From: Peromyscus leucopus
Taxonomy: Eukaryota; Chordata; Mammalia; Rodentia; Cricetidae
DNA: 64,000 nt
Reading direction: 5' to 3'
NCBI RefSeq assembly: GCF_004664715.2
Contig: NC_051073.1
Location: 63,602,379-63,666,378 of the forward strand
This document shows, in pieces, positions 11,901 to 23,029 of the stretch. The first letter of the stretch is position 1, and every line of letters starts with the position of its first letter. Made by a program: the position numbers and the translations under genes. Below the pieces are notes generated by a model that searched no databases, had not been told where the DNA came from, and saw nothing but the letters and a program-made list of their open reading frames with translations.

Positions 11901-12130
11901 GCGGCTACGAGGGGCGGGGACCCGGGTGGCCCGCGCGTCTGCCCTCAGTGAGGCGGGGCACGCGGCGGACGCCCCCGGGCAGGGGCGGGAGCGGTGGAGG
12001 CGCTGGTGGCTGGAGCTGAAAGGGGTGGTGAGCGAGCCTGCTCGGATCTCTAGGCGAGGCTTGGCCTCCGGTGCCGAGACGGGGCGAAGCGGCGGCGGCA
12101 GCAGCGGCCCCCGGGCCGGCTGGTGAGGCG

Positions 12131-12430
12131 ATGGCGGCGCCGGGCCCGGGGGCTGGGGCAGCCTCGGGCGGCGCTGGCTGCGGTGGCGCGGGCGCGGGCG
12201 CGGGGTCCTCCGGGGCCGGCGGCCGACTGCCCAGCCGGGTGCTGGAGTTGGTGTTCTCTTACCTGGAGCTGTCCGAGCTGCGGAGCTGCGCCCTGGTGTG
12301 CAAGCATTGGTACCGCTGCCTTCACGGCGACGAGAACAGCGAGGTGTGGCGGAGCCTGTGCGCCCGCAGCCTGGCAGAAGAGGCTCTGCGCACGGACATC
12401 CTCTGCAACCTGCCCAGCTACAAGGCCAAG
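12131..12430 (+). CDS. FBXO45: F-box/SPRY domain-containing protein 1, exon 1 (residues 1-100)
   Basis: FBXO45 is the substrate receptor of an atypical ubiquitin ligase. It binds SKP1 through its F-box but works with the giant RING protein MYCBP2 (PAM/Phr1) rather than CUL1-RBX1, and acts in axon growth, synapse control and turnover of targets such as NMNAT2 (literature knowledge). This exon encodes a Gly/Ala-rich N terminus (1-31) and the F-box (about 32-82): [18 protein letters not shown], then [11 protein letters not shown] and VWRSLC. The ATG lies in a good context (G at -3 and +4). An in-frame TGA at 12029 limits any extension to non-AUG starts. The exon ends in phase 0 at GCCAAG|GTGAGG. 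The whole protein is 280 residues, against 286 for human as I recall; the difference lies in the low-complexity Gly/Ala tract. Confidence 0.97.
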
Positions 12431-13279
12431 GTGAGGGGATCCCGGGCCACGTCGAAGCCCGGCTCCCATCCTGCCCGCCGCTCTCGGGGTTTACCTTCTA
12501 AGCTTGAGTCATGTTTTCACCTCATCATCCCGCCTTTCCACGGCTTCAGCCAGTCAGTACCTCTCTCACACCTCCTCTCCGCAAAGATCTTTTCTTTGGA
12601 TCGAAGTTCTGCTTCGTAACCCACCTCACTTTTGAAATTATTAGGTGGTTTCCCATCACTGATTTTCATCACTCGTTCTACTTTGGACAGTCTTTGCTCT
12701 TACCACCAGCCAATACCCTTGGTTTTATGTTTTCCCTGGCCTCCAAGTAGACTTATGACATCAGTTCATCCTGGTTGGTTTAAAATGGGTTTAGTTCTGG
12801 GATCTTTGCGTTCACCTCATCTTTTCCAAGCTCTGATTAATAAGCACGTTTTCATTATTTTCGCCCACGTTCTCATACGGCTACAATATTTAACGCTTCC
12901 TTGTAAGTTTGGGGTTACGCATCCTGCTAACTAATTTGCAAGAAAGAGACTTTAATAGAACATCTTCCCATTGGTGCCATATAACTCATAAAGCTGCCTT
13001 GTGCTACTCTTATTGATTACTTCCTTAATATCTTTTTAATAAGTCTACCCAGTTGATGTCTCTTCTGTCGTACTTATCACCTAATATGTTGGTTCCTGTT
13101 TTGCTTTGGTATTTTTTTTTTCTTGATTCTTGTGTTTTCATAACAAAATTAAAATGCTAAGTAACAGGTTGTGGCAGGACCAAGCAAGGATTCTCCAGCC
13201 CAGACAAAGGGCCTTGGGTTAAGGTTCATTAGACAGATAATAATAGCTCTTTAGAATAGCAGTCATCAAGAGCATATAT

Positions 13280-13446
13280 GAATTCGGGTGTAGTGCTGCA
13301 TACCTTTAATCCCAGCACTACAGAGGCAGAGGCAGAGGCAGGTGCATCTCTGTGAGTTTGAGGCTAGCCTGGTCTACAGATCGAGTTCTAGGACAGTCAG
13401 AGCTACACAAAATAAGAAACTCTGTCTCAAAACAAGGAACATATAT
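13280..13446 (+). repeat. SINE B1
   Basis: gggtgtagtgctgcatacc through the A-rich tail, with a short agaggc triplication inside. Confidence 0.85.
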
Positions 13447-13599
13447 GAGAGATGATAAAATCTAATCTGGAATATGGTAAACGTATCCCTTTTTAATGCT
13501 ATATTGCTGGTAATCATCAAAGTAATTTTTCATGTGAAATAGATACACTATTTCTTTTAATATACATGTATTATAAATATATATGTACACATATATTAT

Positions 13600-13715
13600 G
13601 TCTCCCTTTTTGGAGACAAGATCTCACTGTGTAGTTCAGGGTGGTCTCCAACTTGGCATCTTTCTGTCTCTTTGGGAGTGCTGTGTTTATAGTATGGGCC
13701 ACTCACTGCTACTGG
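13600..13715 (-). repeat. SINE B1, old
   Basis: Reverse, diverged: ggagacaagatctcactgtg onward. Confidence 0.65.
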
Positions 13716-13799
13716 TTTACTCTTCTATATTAAAACAAGTTTTGATGTGATAAGGAAGGAACACTGCTGTTGAATATGTCAATTATCAAATAGATAGTC

Positions 13800-13916
13800 T
13801 TTCTTTTTTTCCTGAGACAGAGTCTCACTAGCAGCCCAGGCTGGCCTGGAACTTAACAGAAACCCACCTGACTCTACCCTACAATTCCCTAGACGAAAGT
13901 GTGACCACTCTTGGCA
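13800..13916 (-). repeat. SINE B1, old
   Basis: Reverse: gagacagagtctcactagc, then caggctggcctggaac. Confidence 0.7.
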
Positions 13917-14100
13917 CAATATTTTTTGTATTTGTGCGCGCTAGTGCATGCACACTTGTGCACTCATGAACATATGAATACTGGTACCCACAGAGTCCAG
14001 AAGAAAGTGTTATCCCCTGGAACTGGAGTTACAAACAGATGTGAGCTCCCCCAAACACACACACACACACAGGGAACTGAACTTTGGTACTCTGGAAGAT
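13917..14100 (-). repeat. SINE B2/B3 remnant with short (AC)n
   Basis: Reverse B3 body (cagagtccagaagaaag, ctggaactggagttac) containing an acacac tract at about 14053-14072. Confidence 0.6.
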
Positions 14101-14104
14101 CAGG

Positions 14105-14262
14105 GAGGTTTGGTTTGGTTTGGTTTTTCAAGACAGGGTTTCTCTGTGTAGCCTTGGCTGTCCTGGAACTTGTTTTGTAGACCAAGCTGGCCTTGAACTC
14201 AGAGATCAGCCAGCCTCTACCTCCCAAATGCTGGGATTAAAGCCATGTGCCACTAGCTAGAG
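14105..14262 (-). repeat. SINE B1
   Basis: (GGTTT)n tail, then agacagggtttctctgtgtag through atgctgggattaaagcc. Confidence 0.9.
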
Positions 14263-14439
14263 AGTATTAAGTCCTTGTTTTTCTTGTTAAGTAAAAACAT
14301 CATTTGCCGGGATTGTATTTGTGTAGCGTAGATGGCCAGTGGATACTAATTGCACAGTAATTTATAGGAGAGGGCAGAAGACTTCCTACTGCACTATATC
14401 CTTTGCTTTTATATTCAGTGTTTTTAACTTTAAAATTAA

Positions 14440-14695
14440 AAAATTGGGCCTCTGTGAGTTCAAAGCTAGCCAAAGCTACATAGTAAGACCCTTCCTCAAA
14501 AAAAAATCTAAAATATTTCCCTTAAGATATATTATTTTTGTCTAGCTTAAGGTTTCTAAACCTGATATAATGGTGCACTGGGAGGCTGAGGCAGGAGAAT
14601 CAAAATGATTGTGAAGCCAGCTTTGAGTTCCAGGCTAGCCTGAACTACAAAGTGAAACCTTGTTTCAAAAAACAAAACAAAATAAATTAATACTT
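14440..14695 (+). repeat. Two partial B1-type SINEs
   Basis: A 5'-truncated B1 (about 14450-14512) is followed by a B1/B4-like piece (about 14570-14690) with gggaggctgaggcaggag and an AAACAAAAC tail. Confidence 0.65.
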
Positions 14696-14734
14696 TTTTG
14701 TATTTACTTGTGATAGTTACATTTACTTGAGTCA

Positions 14735-15075
14735 AGATTTAGATAAAAGGACTGGGAAAACGACTTAGTAGGTAAATGGCTTGCTGGATAAGCATGAGTA
14801 CCAACTGAGTTCAGATTCCCAAGCTGGCTGTAAAAGCCAGGCTGGCATGCATCTGCAACCCAGCATTGGAGGCCAGAGACAAGTGGATCTTGGGTTGCCC
14901 CTGACAGGCTAGATTAGCCAAAATAGCAAGCTTCAGGGTTAGTGAGAGACTCTATCTCAAAAAATAAGGTGGTGAGCGAAAGAGGAAGCCATCCAGTGTT
15001 CACATCTGGCTGATACACATGGGTAAGTACACTACACACACACTCATACACCACACACATACACAAAGATTCACA
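14735..15075 (+). repeat. SINE B3/B4-like composite
   Basis: Head aaaggactgggaaaacgacttag, an internal B1-like segment (ccagcattggaggccagag) and an acacacactcataca tail. Confidence 0.55.
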
Positions 15076-16964
15076 TAGCGTGCAGTAAACAATGTCTCCA
15101 TGTGAGCTGAGCATCAGTAGACGTAAAGCTCTTCCTTTGCCTACTGTCCCCCTGTTACCCATTTCTCATCCTTGGAAGCAACCTAAATTGATATTAGTTT
15201 TGTATCTTCCCAGAGAGATTTTAGTTTTCTTAAGTTTCTAATACTTTAACTTTCTGCTGTCTGTACTTCAGCTACAAGGTGGACTTGTACTTATCCTGGT
15301 TTTAGGTGAATCTTTTGAAGATGGAAGGTTAATTTAGGAGGGAAGACTCAGAGTCTAGAAGTCCTTGGAGTGGTCAAGGGAAATGTATAGAAGTAACTAA
15401 CACACGGCACGCCTTGCTCCTTAGTTTAGTGTGGGAATACTAGAAGTTCACTGAAAGGCAAAACTTAGGAGTTGAGTGGAGAACTAGAAAAGGTTTGACT
15501 TTAAGATGATACTAAGCTGAACTTTAGGATGAGGTGGATTTGAAAAGTTTATGAAGAACATAAAGGAAAAGCAACAATGCAGTCTTACCAACACTTCGCC
15601 TTATGGTGATTATAGTCTATGGAAGGCATGTGCATATGCATGTTGCGTGCCTGCCTGTGTTTCTTTTTCAGTACTGGGGATTGAATACATGCTAGCTACA
15701 TCTCCAGCCTGGGGGAATAGGTGTTAATCTGATCATTGCAGTTGTAAAACTTCATCTGGTAAGTATTGTGAATGAGAGTTACATGATGTTCTGAGTGTCA
15801 GTAATGGAGGATTTAATTAGGTACGGAAGGTCAGGAAGGCTTTCTTATAAGACATGATGCATGAACTCAGTGAGACCTAAAGGGTGAGGATAAAAGGCCG
15901 AGAGAAGCACGGAGAGCCTACAGGGAATCTGACTGGTACGAGAAGCAAAAAGAATGTCCGCGCTTGCTCTTAGGGCGGATGATGCTGCTTTGACTAAGAT
16001 GAAAAGGACTGGGGCAAACTATAGTGAAGCCGTTTCCAGTTGTAAGCAGGGAAACTGGACATGGGGGTGGTGATTTGACTGGTTTGTATTTTAAAGAGGC
16101 TATTTTTGACTTCAGGATGGAGAACAGGTTGGAAGAGGACTTTAAACATCCTTCAGTTCTATCAGAAAGTAGGTAGTGAAGGAGATGGAAAGAATGGACA
16201 GGAAATAGAATCCACAGAATTTGATGACTGTTCCTCCTATTGCCTTAGGTATGGCACTAGGATTTTAGGTCATCAGACATTAAAATTGATTTTTTTCACT
16301 CAGAGAATATTAAGATACTGGGATTATCTGTGTATTCTCTGAAATTTGCGGGATCAAACAATTTCTTAAAAAGAATCTACAGAATTTGGCAGTAGTTTTG
16401 AAATAGAAACGAGGAAGAAGGAGGAGCAAAGAATGACTCCTAGGTATTTGGCTTACATAATCTATCACTGAGCTAGAGTGTAGAGAAATGACAGCAAGTT
16501 CATTGTCTTTGAGATAGTCAACAGATTTCGGACAGGCAGCTCTTGGTGGCCAAGGATCAGAGGAAAGCTCTAGGCTAAAGATAGGGAGTAATTTTTAGTT
16601 GCGTGAAGGGAAATACGATTGTAAAGGTAACCTGGAACTGGATATATCCTGGAAGGCCTTTTGAGACACGGGGGTTGAGATATTGTTTGGCCTTTATTCT
16701 GCAATTGGAAAAACCACACAAGATTGACCAGGAGAATGATGAAGTGTAAGCTGTGCTTTAGGAGGACCAGGTGTGAGACGCAGAGGGCACGTAGAGGAGA
16801 GGAGGACACACTGGGAAAGCTGTCAACGGAGAGCAGCTCCACACAGGTGACCGCTGACAGGGAGCCTGGGCAACAGAAGGACAGGGTGAGGAGAGCGTGG
16901 CACCAAAAGCCTGTAGTTGGTTCCTCCTTTTCTTCCTCCCTCCCTTCCCTACCTTTCATCTCTC
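15076..16964. other. Single-copy intronic stretch of FBXO45
   Basis: Apart from a reverse ID-like scrap at about 15655-15715 (actggggattgaatac), no repeats, splice-flanked frames or RNA genes are recognised. It may hold conserved regulatory DNA, but nothing in it identifies a function. Confidence 0.45.
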
Positions 16965-17042
16965 CTTCCATGCTGTGCCTCAAACCCGGGACCTCATGGG
17001 ATGCATGGTCAGCACTCACCTACCACTGAGCTGCACCCCATT
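16965..17042 (-). repeat. SINE ID element
   Basis: Reverse ID: tcaaacccgggacctcatg through taccactgagctgcacc. Confidence 0.7.
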
Positions 17043-17344
17043 TCCAGAAACGTTCTTTTTTGTAGCTCATGTTTTACATGTCTCCAAGTAGCATTGGTTA
17101 TCCCAAATACTTTGTCCAGTTGTACTTCTCTAAATTTCAGACTTATATCCTAAGCGAGGTCTTTATCTTTGTTTTTATTTTAGAAACAGAATTAGAGACA
17201 GTTTGTTGAGAAATGGAGAACACTCTGAAGAGTGAGGGTGGGCTGGTGAGCTGAGGGGAAACTGTGCTCAAAAGCCCAAAGCTAGGTCTGTACTAATGCT
17301 GTTGAAATAGAAAACCTAGGTTGTTCAGAAACTTGACTTTGATT

Positions 17345-17495
17345 TTGTTTTATTTTTGTTTTTCAAGATAGGATTTGTTTCTATGTGTAGTCCAGGCTAT
17401 CCTGGAACTCACTCTGTAGTCCATGCTTGCCTCAAACTCAGAGATCAGCCTGCCTCTGCCTCCCTAGTGCTGGGTTTAAAGGCACATCCGGCCTT
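17345..17495 (-). repeat. SINE B1
   Basis: Reverse B1 with tttttcaagataggatttg and cctagtgctgggtttaaagg. Confidence 0.85.
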
Positions 17496-18639
17496 AAACT
17501 TTATTAATTGGGTATTTTTCCATTTCATATGAATTTTTCAGTATTCTTTAAAAAAAAGACACATAATCATGATAACTACTGTCATCTCTAAAAAGAAACT
17601 GACAGTAATTTAATACAACATTGCAGTTTTGCCTCAAATGTGAAATATTGTAGTTTAATTTATAGTTTATTTAATCAGTATCTGTATACGTTCTCATGAT
17701 AAGTTGCTGTCTTTTTAAGCTATCTGGGTCTGCAGATTGATTCCATCTGCACCTCTTGCCCTGTAATTGTTACTGTCCTAGGTTTCTGATTTCATTCTCA
17801 TGGTGTTACTCAATGTGCTCTTCTGTCTTTCTCATTTCTTGCATGCTCTACAATGTAGAGCACTGACCAATATAGGTGACATTAGTTTTTGTTTCTTGTT
17901 TCTGCAAAATACTATTTAGTAGAATCATGTGCTCAGAGGTATGTTAGAAAGCAAGATCCTTATAATTAAGTGTTGTGTGGTACAGACGATAGTGAATGGG
18001 AATTCGGGAGAGGGGAATGATGGGATTGGTGGCCCTGGCTAAGAATGCCTTCATGGAGGTGATGCTAGAGGACAGCGGGGAGGGCACTAGGAGCCGGGCG
18101 AGGCAGGTGGGATAGGCAGTGCATCAGCCTGCTCTGGAAGGCTCTGAAGCCAGAAAGAATTTATAGTTGGTGTGCTGCTATGTGGGGGGCTCTCAAGTTA
18201 TTAGCTGGCGTGAGGGTCAGAGAAGACACTGTTTGAGAAAGAGCTCTGGAAAGAATTGAAGGTTAAGGACTGAGTTTGTAGGCTTCTATGGGGCAGAGGA
18301 AGGGAGTCATTAAAAATGAATGCAGTAGAATCAGGTCAGCAAAACGGGCAGCTGTGATAGGCTGAGGAAGAGGCTGTCAATATCACTGTGACAGAGGGAA
18401 AACTTAGAGAAAAAGCAACTAGAATTTGTAAGAATTGTGGAATAAGCTGTGAGGAAATGGTAATTTAACATTATCATGGGGACTTAATTCTTTCCGTGTT
18501 ATTCTTCTTTTGATTTAGAAAATTTGCTTGTGCATATTTTTCTCCCTTGTTTACTCTGATTCTTTAGGTGGATAAAAGCATGTATCGAAGGGTTAAAGAA
18601 AAAGCTCCGCTTAAGGGCACACACGTACTGCCTCCTTGT
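17496..18639. other. Single-copy intronic stretch of FBXO45
   Basis: No repeat family or exon is recognised. Confidence 0.45.
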
Positions 18640-18775
18640 CAGATGGCTAACAACTGACTCCTTGAATGCTGGTTTCATGGAATCTGATTTGCTCATCTGG
18701 CCTCCACAGGCACTGATCTCGTGTGTGCACTCACACACACCACATACACACACCACACCACAGCACACCACAACT
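18640..18775 (+). repeat. SINE B2-type 3' part with (AC)-rich tail
   Basis: ctggcctccacaggcactg followed by acacacaccacac. Confidence 0.6.
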
Positions 18776-19029
18776 AAAGTGATACAGAAACAGGTGGAAA
18801 AAATTCATTTGTCCATTTTCCCTATGGACCAGGATAGGTAAACAATTACTGTGAGTGTACAGGGCAGCAGTGAAACAGGAGAATGGCGGTGTTGGCACAG
18901 GAGCCTGGGGCCTGGGGCCCTGGCTCTTTTCTGGGTCTCCTACACGAACTGGCTGTTGTCCTTTAGGTCTGTCACCTCATTCTTTGTCTCAGATCTGTTC
19001 GTTTTCACAGAAAGACCAAGAAAAAAAGA

Positions 19030-19228
19030 TGTATTTGTTTTTATTTTATGTGTCTGGGTGTTTTGCCTGCATGTATGTCTATGCACCACATGCGTTCAGT
19101 GCCCACAGAGACCAGAAGGGTGTGTTAGGTTCTCTGGAACTAGAGCATGTGGGTGCTAGGAGTTGGTCTTAGATCTTCTGCAGGAGCAGCAAGTGTTCTT
19201 GCCTGCTGAGCCAGCTCTCCAGCCACGA
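19030..19228 (-). repeat. SINE B2/B3
   Basis: Reverse: gtttttattttatgtgtctg, ccagaagggtgtgttagg, gctgagccagctctccagcc. Confidence 0.85.
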
Positions 19229-19265
19229 AGAAGGGATTTTTAAAGTAAAATAGAAACAAAAACAT

Positions 19266-19302
19266 TGCGTGCGTGCGTGCGTGCGTGCGTGTGTGTGTGT
19301 AT
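19266..19302. repeat. (GCGT)n(GT)n microsatellite
   Basis: Six GCGT-type units run into GT repeats. Confidence 0.95.
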
Positions 19303-19600
19303 GTTGGTTTTTTCAGACAAGATTTCTCTCTAAAGCCATGGTTGTCCTGGAACTTGCTCTGTAGACCTGGCTGGCTTAGAACTGAGATCTGTCTGCCTCT
19401 AACACCCAGATGCAGGGATTAAAGGGGTGCACCACCACACCTAGCTCCAAGTTTGTTTTTTCCATGACAGGGTTTCTCTGTGTAACAGCCCTGGCTGTTC
19501 TGGAACTATGTAAACCAGGCTGGTCTCCAACACACAGAGATCCTCCTGCCTCTGCCTCCTGAGTGCTGGGATTAAAAGTATGCACACCATGCCCAGAAAG
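19303..19600 (-). repeat. Two tandem reverse B1 SINEs
   Basis: Copies at 19303-19445 (tttttcagacaagatttctc) and 19455-19600 (ccatgacagggtttctctg), each ending in a gggattaaa box. Confidence 0.85.
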
Positions 19601-19918
19601 TTTTATCTTTTTAAAACCTGAGAATATGTCATTATTTGTACAAAGGAGCTATTTTTATACTCTTTTCATGTTAGGAGCATTAAAAAACTTATGAAAGGCC
19701 AACTAACCTATCCCATTGGTGGCTGACTTTCCTAAGTCCTTCCGGTTGAATTAGTGTGCTATCTAGGAGATGTGTACGAGAGTGGTGATGTGTCAGTGTG
19801 TAATACCTAGCAGGTAAACTGAGGATCTAAAGTTGTTTGTGGCCACTAAAATCTTCCATAAGCTTAAGAGTTGCTATGACTAAGATATTTTATATAATAT
19901 TTTATGTAATACATGTAA

Positions 19919-19919
19919 T

Positions 19920-19951
<32 letters not shown>

Positions 19952-19970
19952 CACACACACACACACACTT
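19919..19970. repeat. (CA)n microsatellite
   Basis: About 25 CA units with one interruption. Confidence 0.97.
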
Positions 19971-20439
19971 CCCCCTTATATGTTGGGCCAGCACTCTACC
20001 AATGAGCTTGGCCCTGATGCAGACTAGGTTGGCCTCATCTTTAATATGTAGCTGTGGATAACCTTGAACTTTGGATCCTTCTGCCTCCTCTTTCCTAGCA
20101 GTGATCACAGCAAGAGTCAAACTAGGCTGTAATTCTTTTTGATCATAGCATTGATAACATGGAAACTGCATCACTTAATCAAGTGTAAATAAAAGTAAAG
20201 AACATGGTTTGCTGAATTTCCATATGCCATCTACACCAAGCTTTACCAGTGACTCATGACGTCTAGTTTCATGTTTACTCTGCCTCTGGCTGTTTCAGAG
20301 CAATTACCATGCATCATTATTTTATGCATAAACATTTCAGTAATATCTCTAAAAAAAGTACAAGTATAGTTGTGTGTGTGTTTTGATGTTTCAAATTTAC
20401 TTGTGGAAATTATACTACAGTTTGGAGTTTGGTCAGTAA

Positions 20440-20570
20440 GACAGTTGGATTGCTCCCTCCCTTTCTTTAGATAGGGTTTCTCTGTTTCCTATATTCATCT
20501 TAAACTGGTCAAGGGATCTAGAGTAGCTAGGACTGTAGGCGTGTGTTACCAGCCTAACTCTAGTGGGAGT
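20440..20570 (-). repeat. B1-like remnant
   Basis: gatagggtttctctgtttcc, then agctaggactgtaggcgtg. Heavily diverged. Confidence 0.4.
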
Positions 20571-20699
20571 TGTTTTTAATGAGATACAATATTTAATGTT
20601 GGTTTCCCATCCAGAAGCTTTATTCATTATTTGGAAATAGTGTGTTATTTAAAAGTTTATAATCTTATTATTTGTAAATACAAAGCCTCAAGTTTTTTG

Positions 20700-20838
20700 G
20701 TTTTTTTTTTTTTGGTTTTGGGGGGAGGGGAAGGAGATGGGGTTTTGCTAAGTAGTCCAGGCTGGCCTTGAACTTTCAGTCCTACTTTAGCATCCCAGAG
20801 GGCTGAGATCACAGGTGTGAGCCACCGCATTTAGCTTG
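20700..20838 (-). repeat. SINE B1, old
   Basis: T-run, ggggttttgctaagtagtcc, caggctggccttgaac, then gctgagatcacaggtgtg. It ends only about 70 bp before FBXO45 exon 2. Confidence 0.7.
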
Positions 20839-20909
20839 CTACATTTTAATTTTAATATTTAAGAAGGAAATCAAGTGTATTCTTTCGGTTTGTTTTTTCA
20901 CGTTTTTAG

Positions 20910-21266
20910 GTACGTGCTTTCCAACATGCCTTCAGCACAAATGACTGCTCCAGGAACGTCTATATCAAGAAGAATGGCTTTACATTACATCGGAACCCCA
21001 TCGCCCAGAGCACCGATGGTGCAAGGACCAAGATTGGGTTCAGTGAGGGCCGCCACGCCTGGGAAGTGTGGTGGGAGGGCCCTTTGGGCACTGTGGCAGT
21101 GATAGGAATTGCTACGAAGCGGGCCCCTATGCAGTGCCAAGGCTATGTGGCATTGCTGGGGAGTGATGACCAGAGCTGGGGCTGGAATCTGGTGGACAAT
21201 AATCTACTACATAACGGGGAAGTCAATGGCAGTTTTCCACAGTGCAACAATGCACCAAAGTATCAG
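20910..21266 (+). CDS. FBXO45: F-box/SPRY domain-containing protein 1, exon 2 (residues 101-219)
   Basis: Central FBXO45 exon, 119 codons, phase 0 at both ends (acceptor CGTTTTTAG|GTACGT, donor TATCAG|GTGAGG). It encodes [16 protein letters not shown], the linker after the F-box, then most of the SPRY domain that binds substrates and MYCBP2. Visible SPRY hallmarks are the [12 protein letters not shown] strand, [14 protein letters not shown], and the [18 protein letters not shown] block with its tryptophans. The protein sequence here is nearly identical to human and mouse, showing very strong purifying selection, in contrast with the variable Gly/Ala N terminus. The frame is intact. Confidence 0.98.
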
Positions 21267-21884
21267 GTGAGGAATGATGCTTCTCCGTGTGGGCCACTTC
21301 AAATCACACCGTAATTTGTTCAAAACAGACATTTTTATATAGCCAGTATAGGGTTCCGTCTTTGTTTTAGTAATTTTTAAAATAAATGGTAGAAGGTTAT
21401 ATGTCAGTGTTTCCTAATACATATTTGAGCAATCCATCTTTGTCCTGGGTCAGAGGTTGCCAAACTTTTTCTGTACAGGGCCAAAGAGTAAATATTTTAG
21501 GTTTTGCTGTCCATGTTGTCTCAGGAACACTTTCAGCTCTGTTGGTATAGCATCACATCATATACATAATGTGAATAAAGAAGCATGGCTGTGCTTCAAA
21601 AGACCTCATTTATGAGCTACAGGACCAGTTTGACTCAGGAGCTACAGGGTGTTGGTTCATGTTCAAGATCGTCATTTTCCCTGTGTCGTGAAACATCCAG
21701 TTTTTTTTTTTTTTTCTTGTTACCTCATCACAACAAATGCATGTGCATATGCATGCATATTTACCCTCTGCTTCTTACTGATGCATGGATTGAAAGTCCT
21801 TAGAGTTACTGGTGTTTTCTGTAGAGACAGACAAGTTCAGGCAAACTGCTCTACTTCTTTTATTTTTCATATCTTAAATTTGTT

Positions 21885-22095
21885 TTTAAACTTTATTTTA
21901 TGGGTGTGAGTGTTTTGTCTACATCTGTGTCTGTGTACATGTGTGTACCTGGTGCCCGGAAGCCAGAAGAGGATGTCAGATCCCCTAGAATTTAGTTACA
22001 GACATTGTAGCCACCATGTGGGTGCTAGGAATTGTACCTGGGTCCTCTGGAAGAGTAGGCAGTGTTCTTAACTATTGAGCCGCCTCTCCACCCAT
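21885..22095 (-). repeat. SINE B2/B3
   Basis: Reverse: ttattttatgggtgtgagtg, gccagaagaggatgtcag, ttgagccgcctctccacc. Confidence 0.85.
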
Positions 22096-22214
22096 ATCCT
22101 TCCATCTTAATGTCTTGCATTCATTGATTCTAGAATTAAAATTACAATGCTTGTGTCTTAAAGCCATATTATTATAGATTCCACAGAGGATAAAACAACC
22201 ACAAGATTCCAAAA

Positions 22215-22400
22215 ATTGTACTGGAGAGTTGTCTTAGTATTTAAGAGTATTTGCTGCTTTTCCAGAGTTCAGTTTCCATCACCTACCTTGGGCAGCTCAC
22301 AACTACTGGCAACTCCAGCCCCAAGGGCTTCAACTCCCTTATCTGATCTCTTTCAGAACTGCAAACATTTGTGCACACACATAACCACACAATTTTAAAA
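22215..22400 (+). repeat. SINE B2/B3, diverged
   Basis: Head ggagagttgtcttagtatttaag, body ttccagagttcagtttcc, acac tail. Confidence 0.7.
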
Positions 22401-22507
22401 AATAGCGTTTTAAAAAATTCCCAAAGCAGAAATCTTGATGGATTGTAGATTTCATATTTTGGAGCCACATGTAGTTTAAAATATCTAGCTTCAGTAATGC
22501 TTTTAGA

Positions 22508-22715
22508 GGCTGGCAAGATGCTTCAGTGGTTAAGAGCACTGGCTGCTCTTCCAGAGGACCCAGGTCCAATTCCCAGCACCCATGGCAGCTCACAACTCTC
22601 TAGAACTCCAGTTCCCAAGAATCTGATGCCCTCTTCTGGCCTCCACAGGCACTGCCATGCAAATGATGCCCAGACGTACATATGTTCAGGTAAAAGAACT
22701 ATACACATAAAAAAT
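22508..22715 (+). repeat. SINE B2
   Basis: Clear B2: ggctggcaagatgcttcag, gctgctcttccagaggac, ctcttctggcctccacagg. Confidence 0.92.
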
Positions 22716-22839
22716 ATGATAATAAAATTATCAGCTGTGGCACACTAATGTAAAAGGTAAAATATATATCCATTTCTTGAAATGCAAAAGCTGGAAGGAT
22801 TTACCTTCATAAAATCATTTCCTTGTCTGTTTTGTTGTT

Positions 22840-22990
22840 GTTTTGGTTTTTGAGACAGAGTTTTTCTACATAGCCGTAACTGTCCTGGAACTTGCTCTGT
22901 AGACCAGGCTGGCCCTGAACTCAGAGATCCACCTGCCTCTGCCTCCCATGCACTTCTGAGATTAAAGGTGTGCGCCGCCACTGCCTGGCT
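22840..22990 (-). repeat. SINE B1
   Basis: Reverse B1: gagacagagtttttctac through gagattaaaggtgtgcgcc. Confidence 0.9.
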
Positions 22991-23029
22991 TTTACTAGTT
23001 TAGCCAGTTCTTAGATGGACTATTCTGGA

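Larger units (their letters stand above)
11640..12130. promoter_or_regulatory. Shared CpG-island promoter of WDR53 and FBXO45
   Basis: CpG density rises sharply here and stays high into FBXO45 exon 1, while the flanks are AT-rich. WDR53 runs left and FBXO45 runs right from this interval. An ACTTCCGG box at 11769-11776 (CCGGAAGT on the minus strand) matches the ETS/GABP motif typical of bidirectional housekeeping promoters. ATGGCGG at 11835 resembles the core of a YY1 site. There is no TATA box, so start sites are probably spread out. Confidence 0.85.
12431..20909 (+). other. FBXO45: FBXO45 intron 1
   Basis: 8479-bp intron, donor GTGAGG and acceptor CGTTTTTAG. The first 0.8 kb (12480-13280) is single-copy, and the rest is SINE-rich. 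No additional coding exon is seen. Confidence 0.92.

Noticed and set aside
12071..12130. In-frame N-terminal extension of FBXO45 from a GTG
   Set aside because: It would need a non-AUG start. The ATG at 12131 has a good context and matches the family N terminus.
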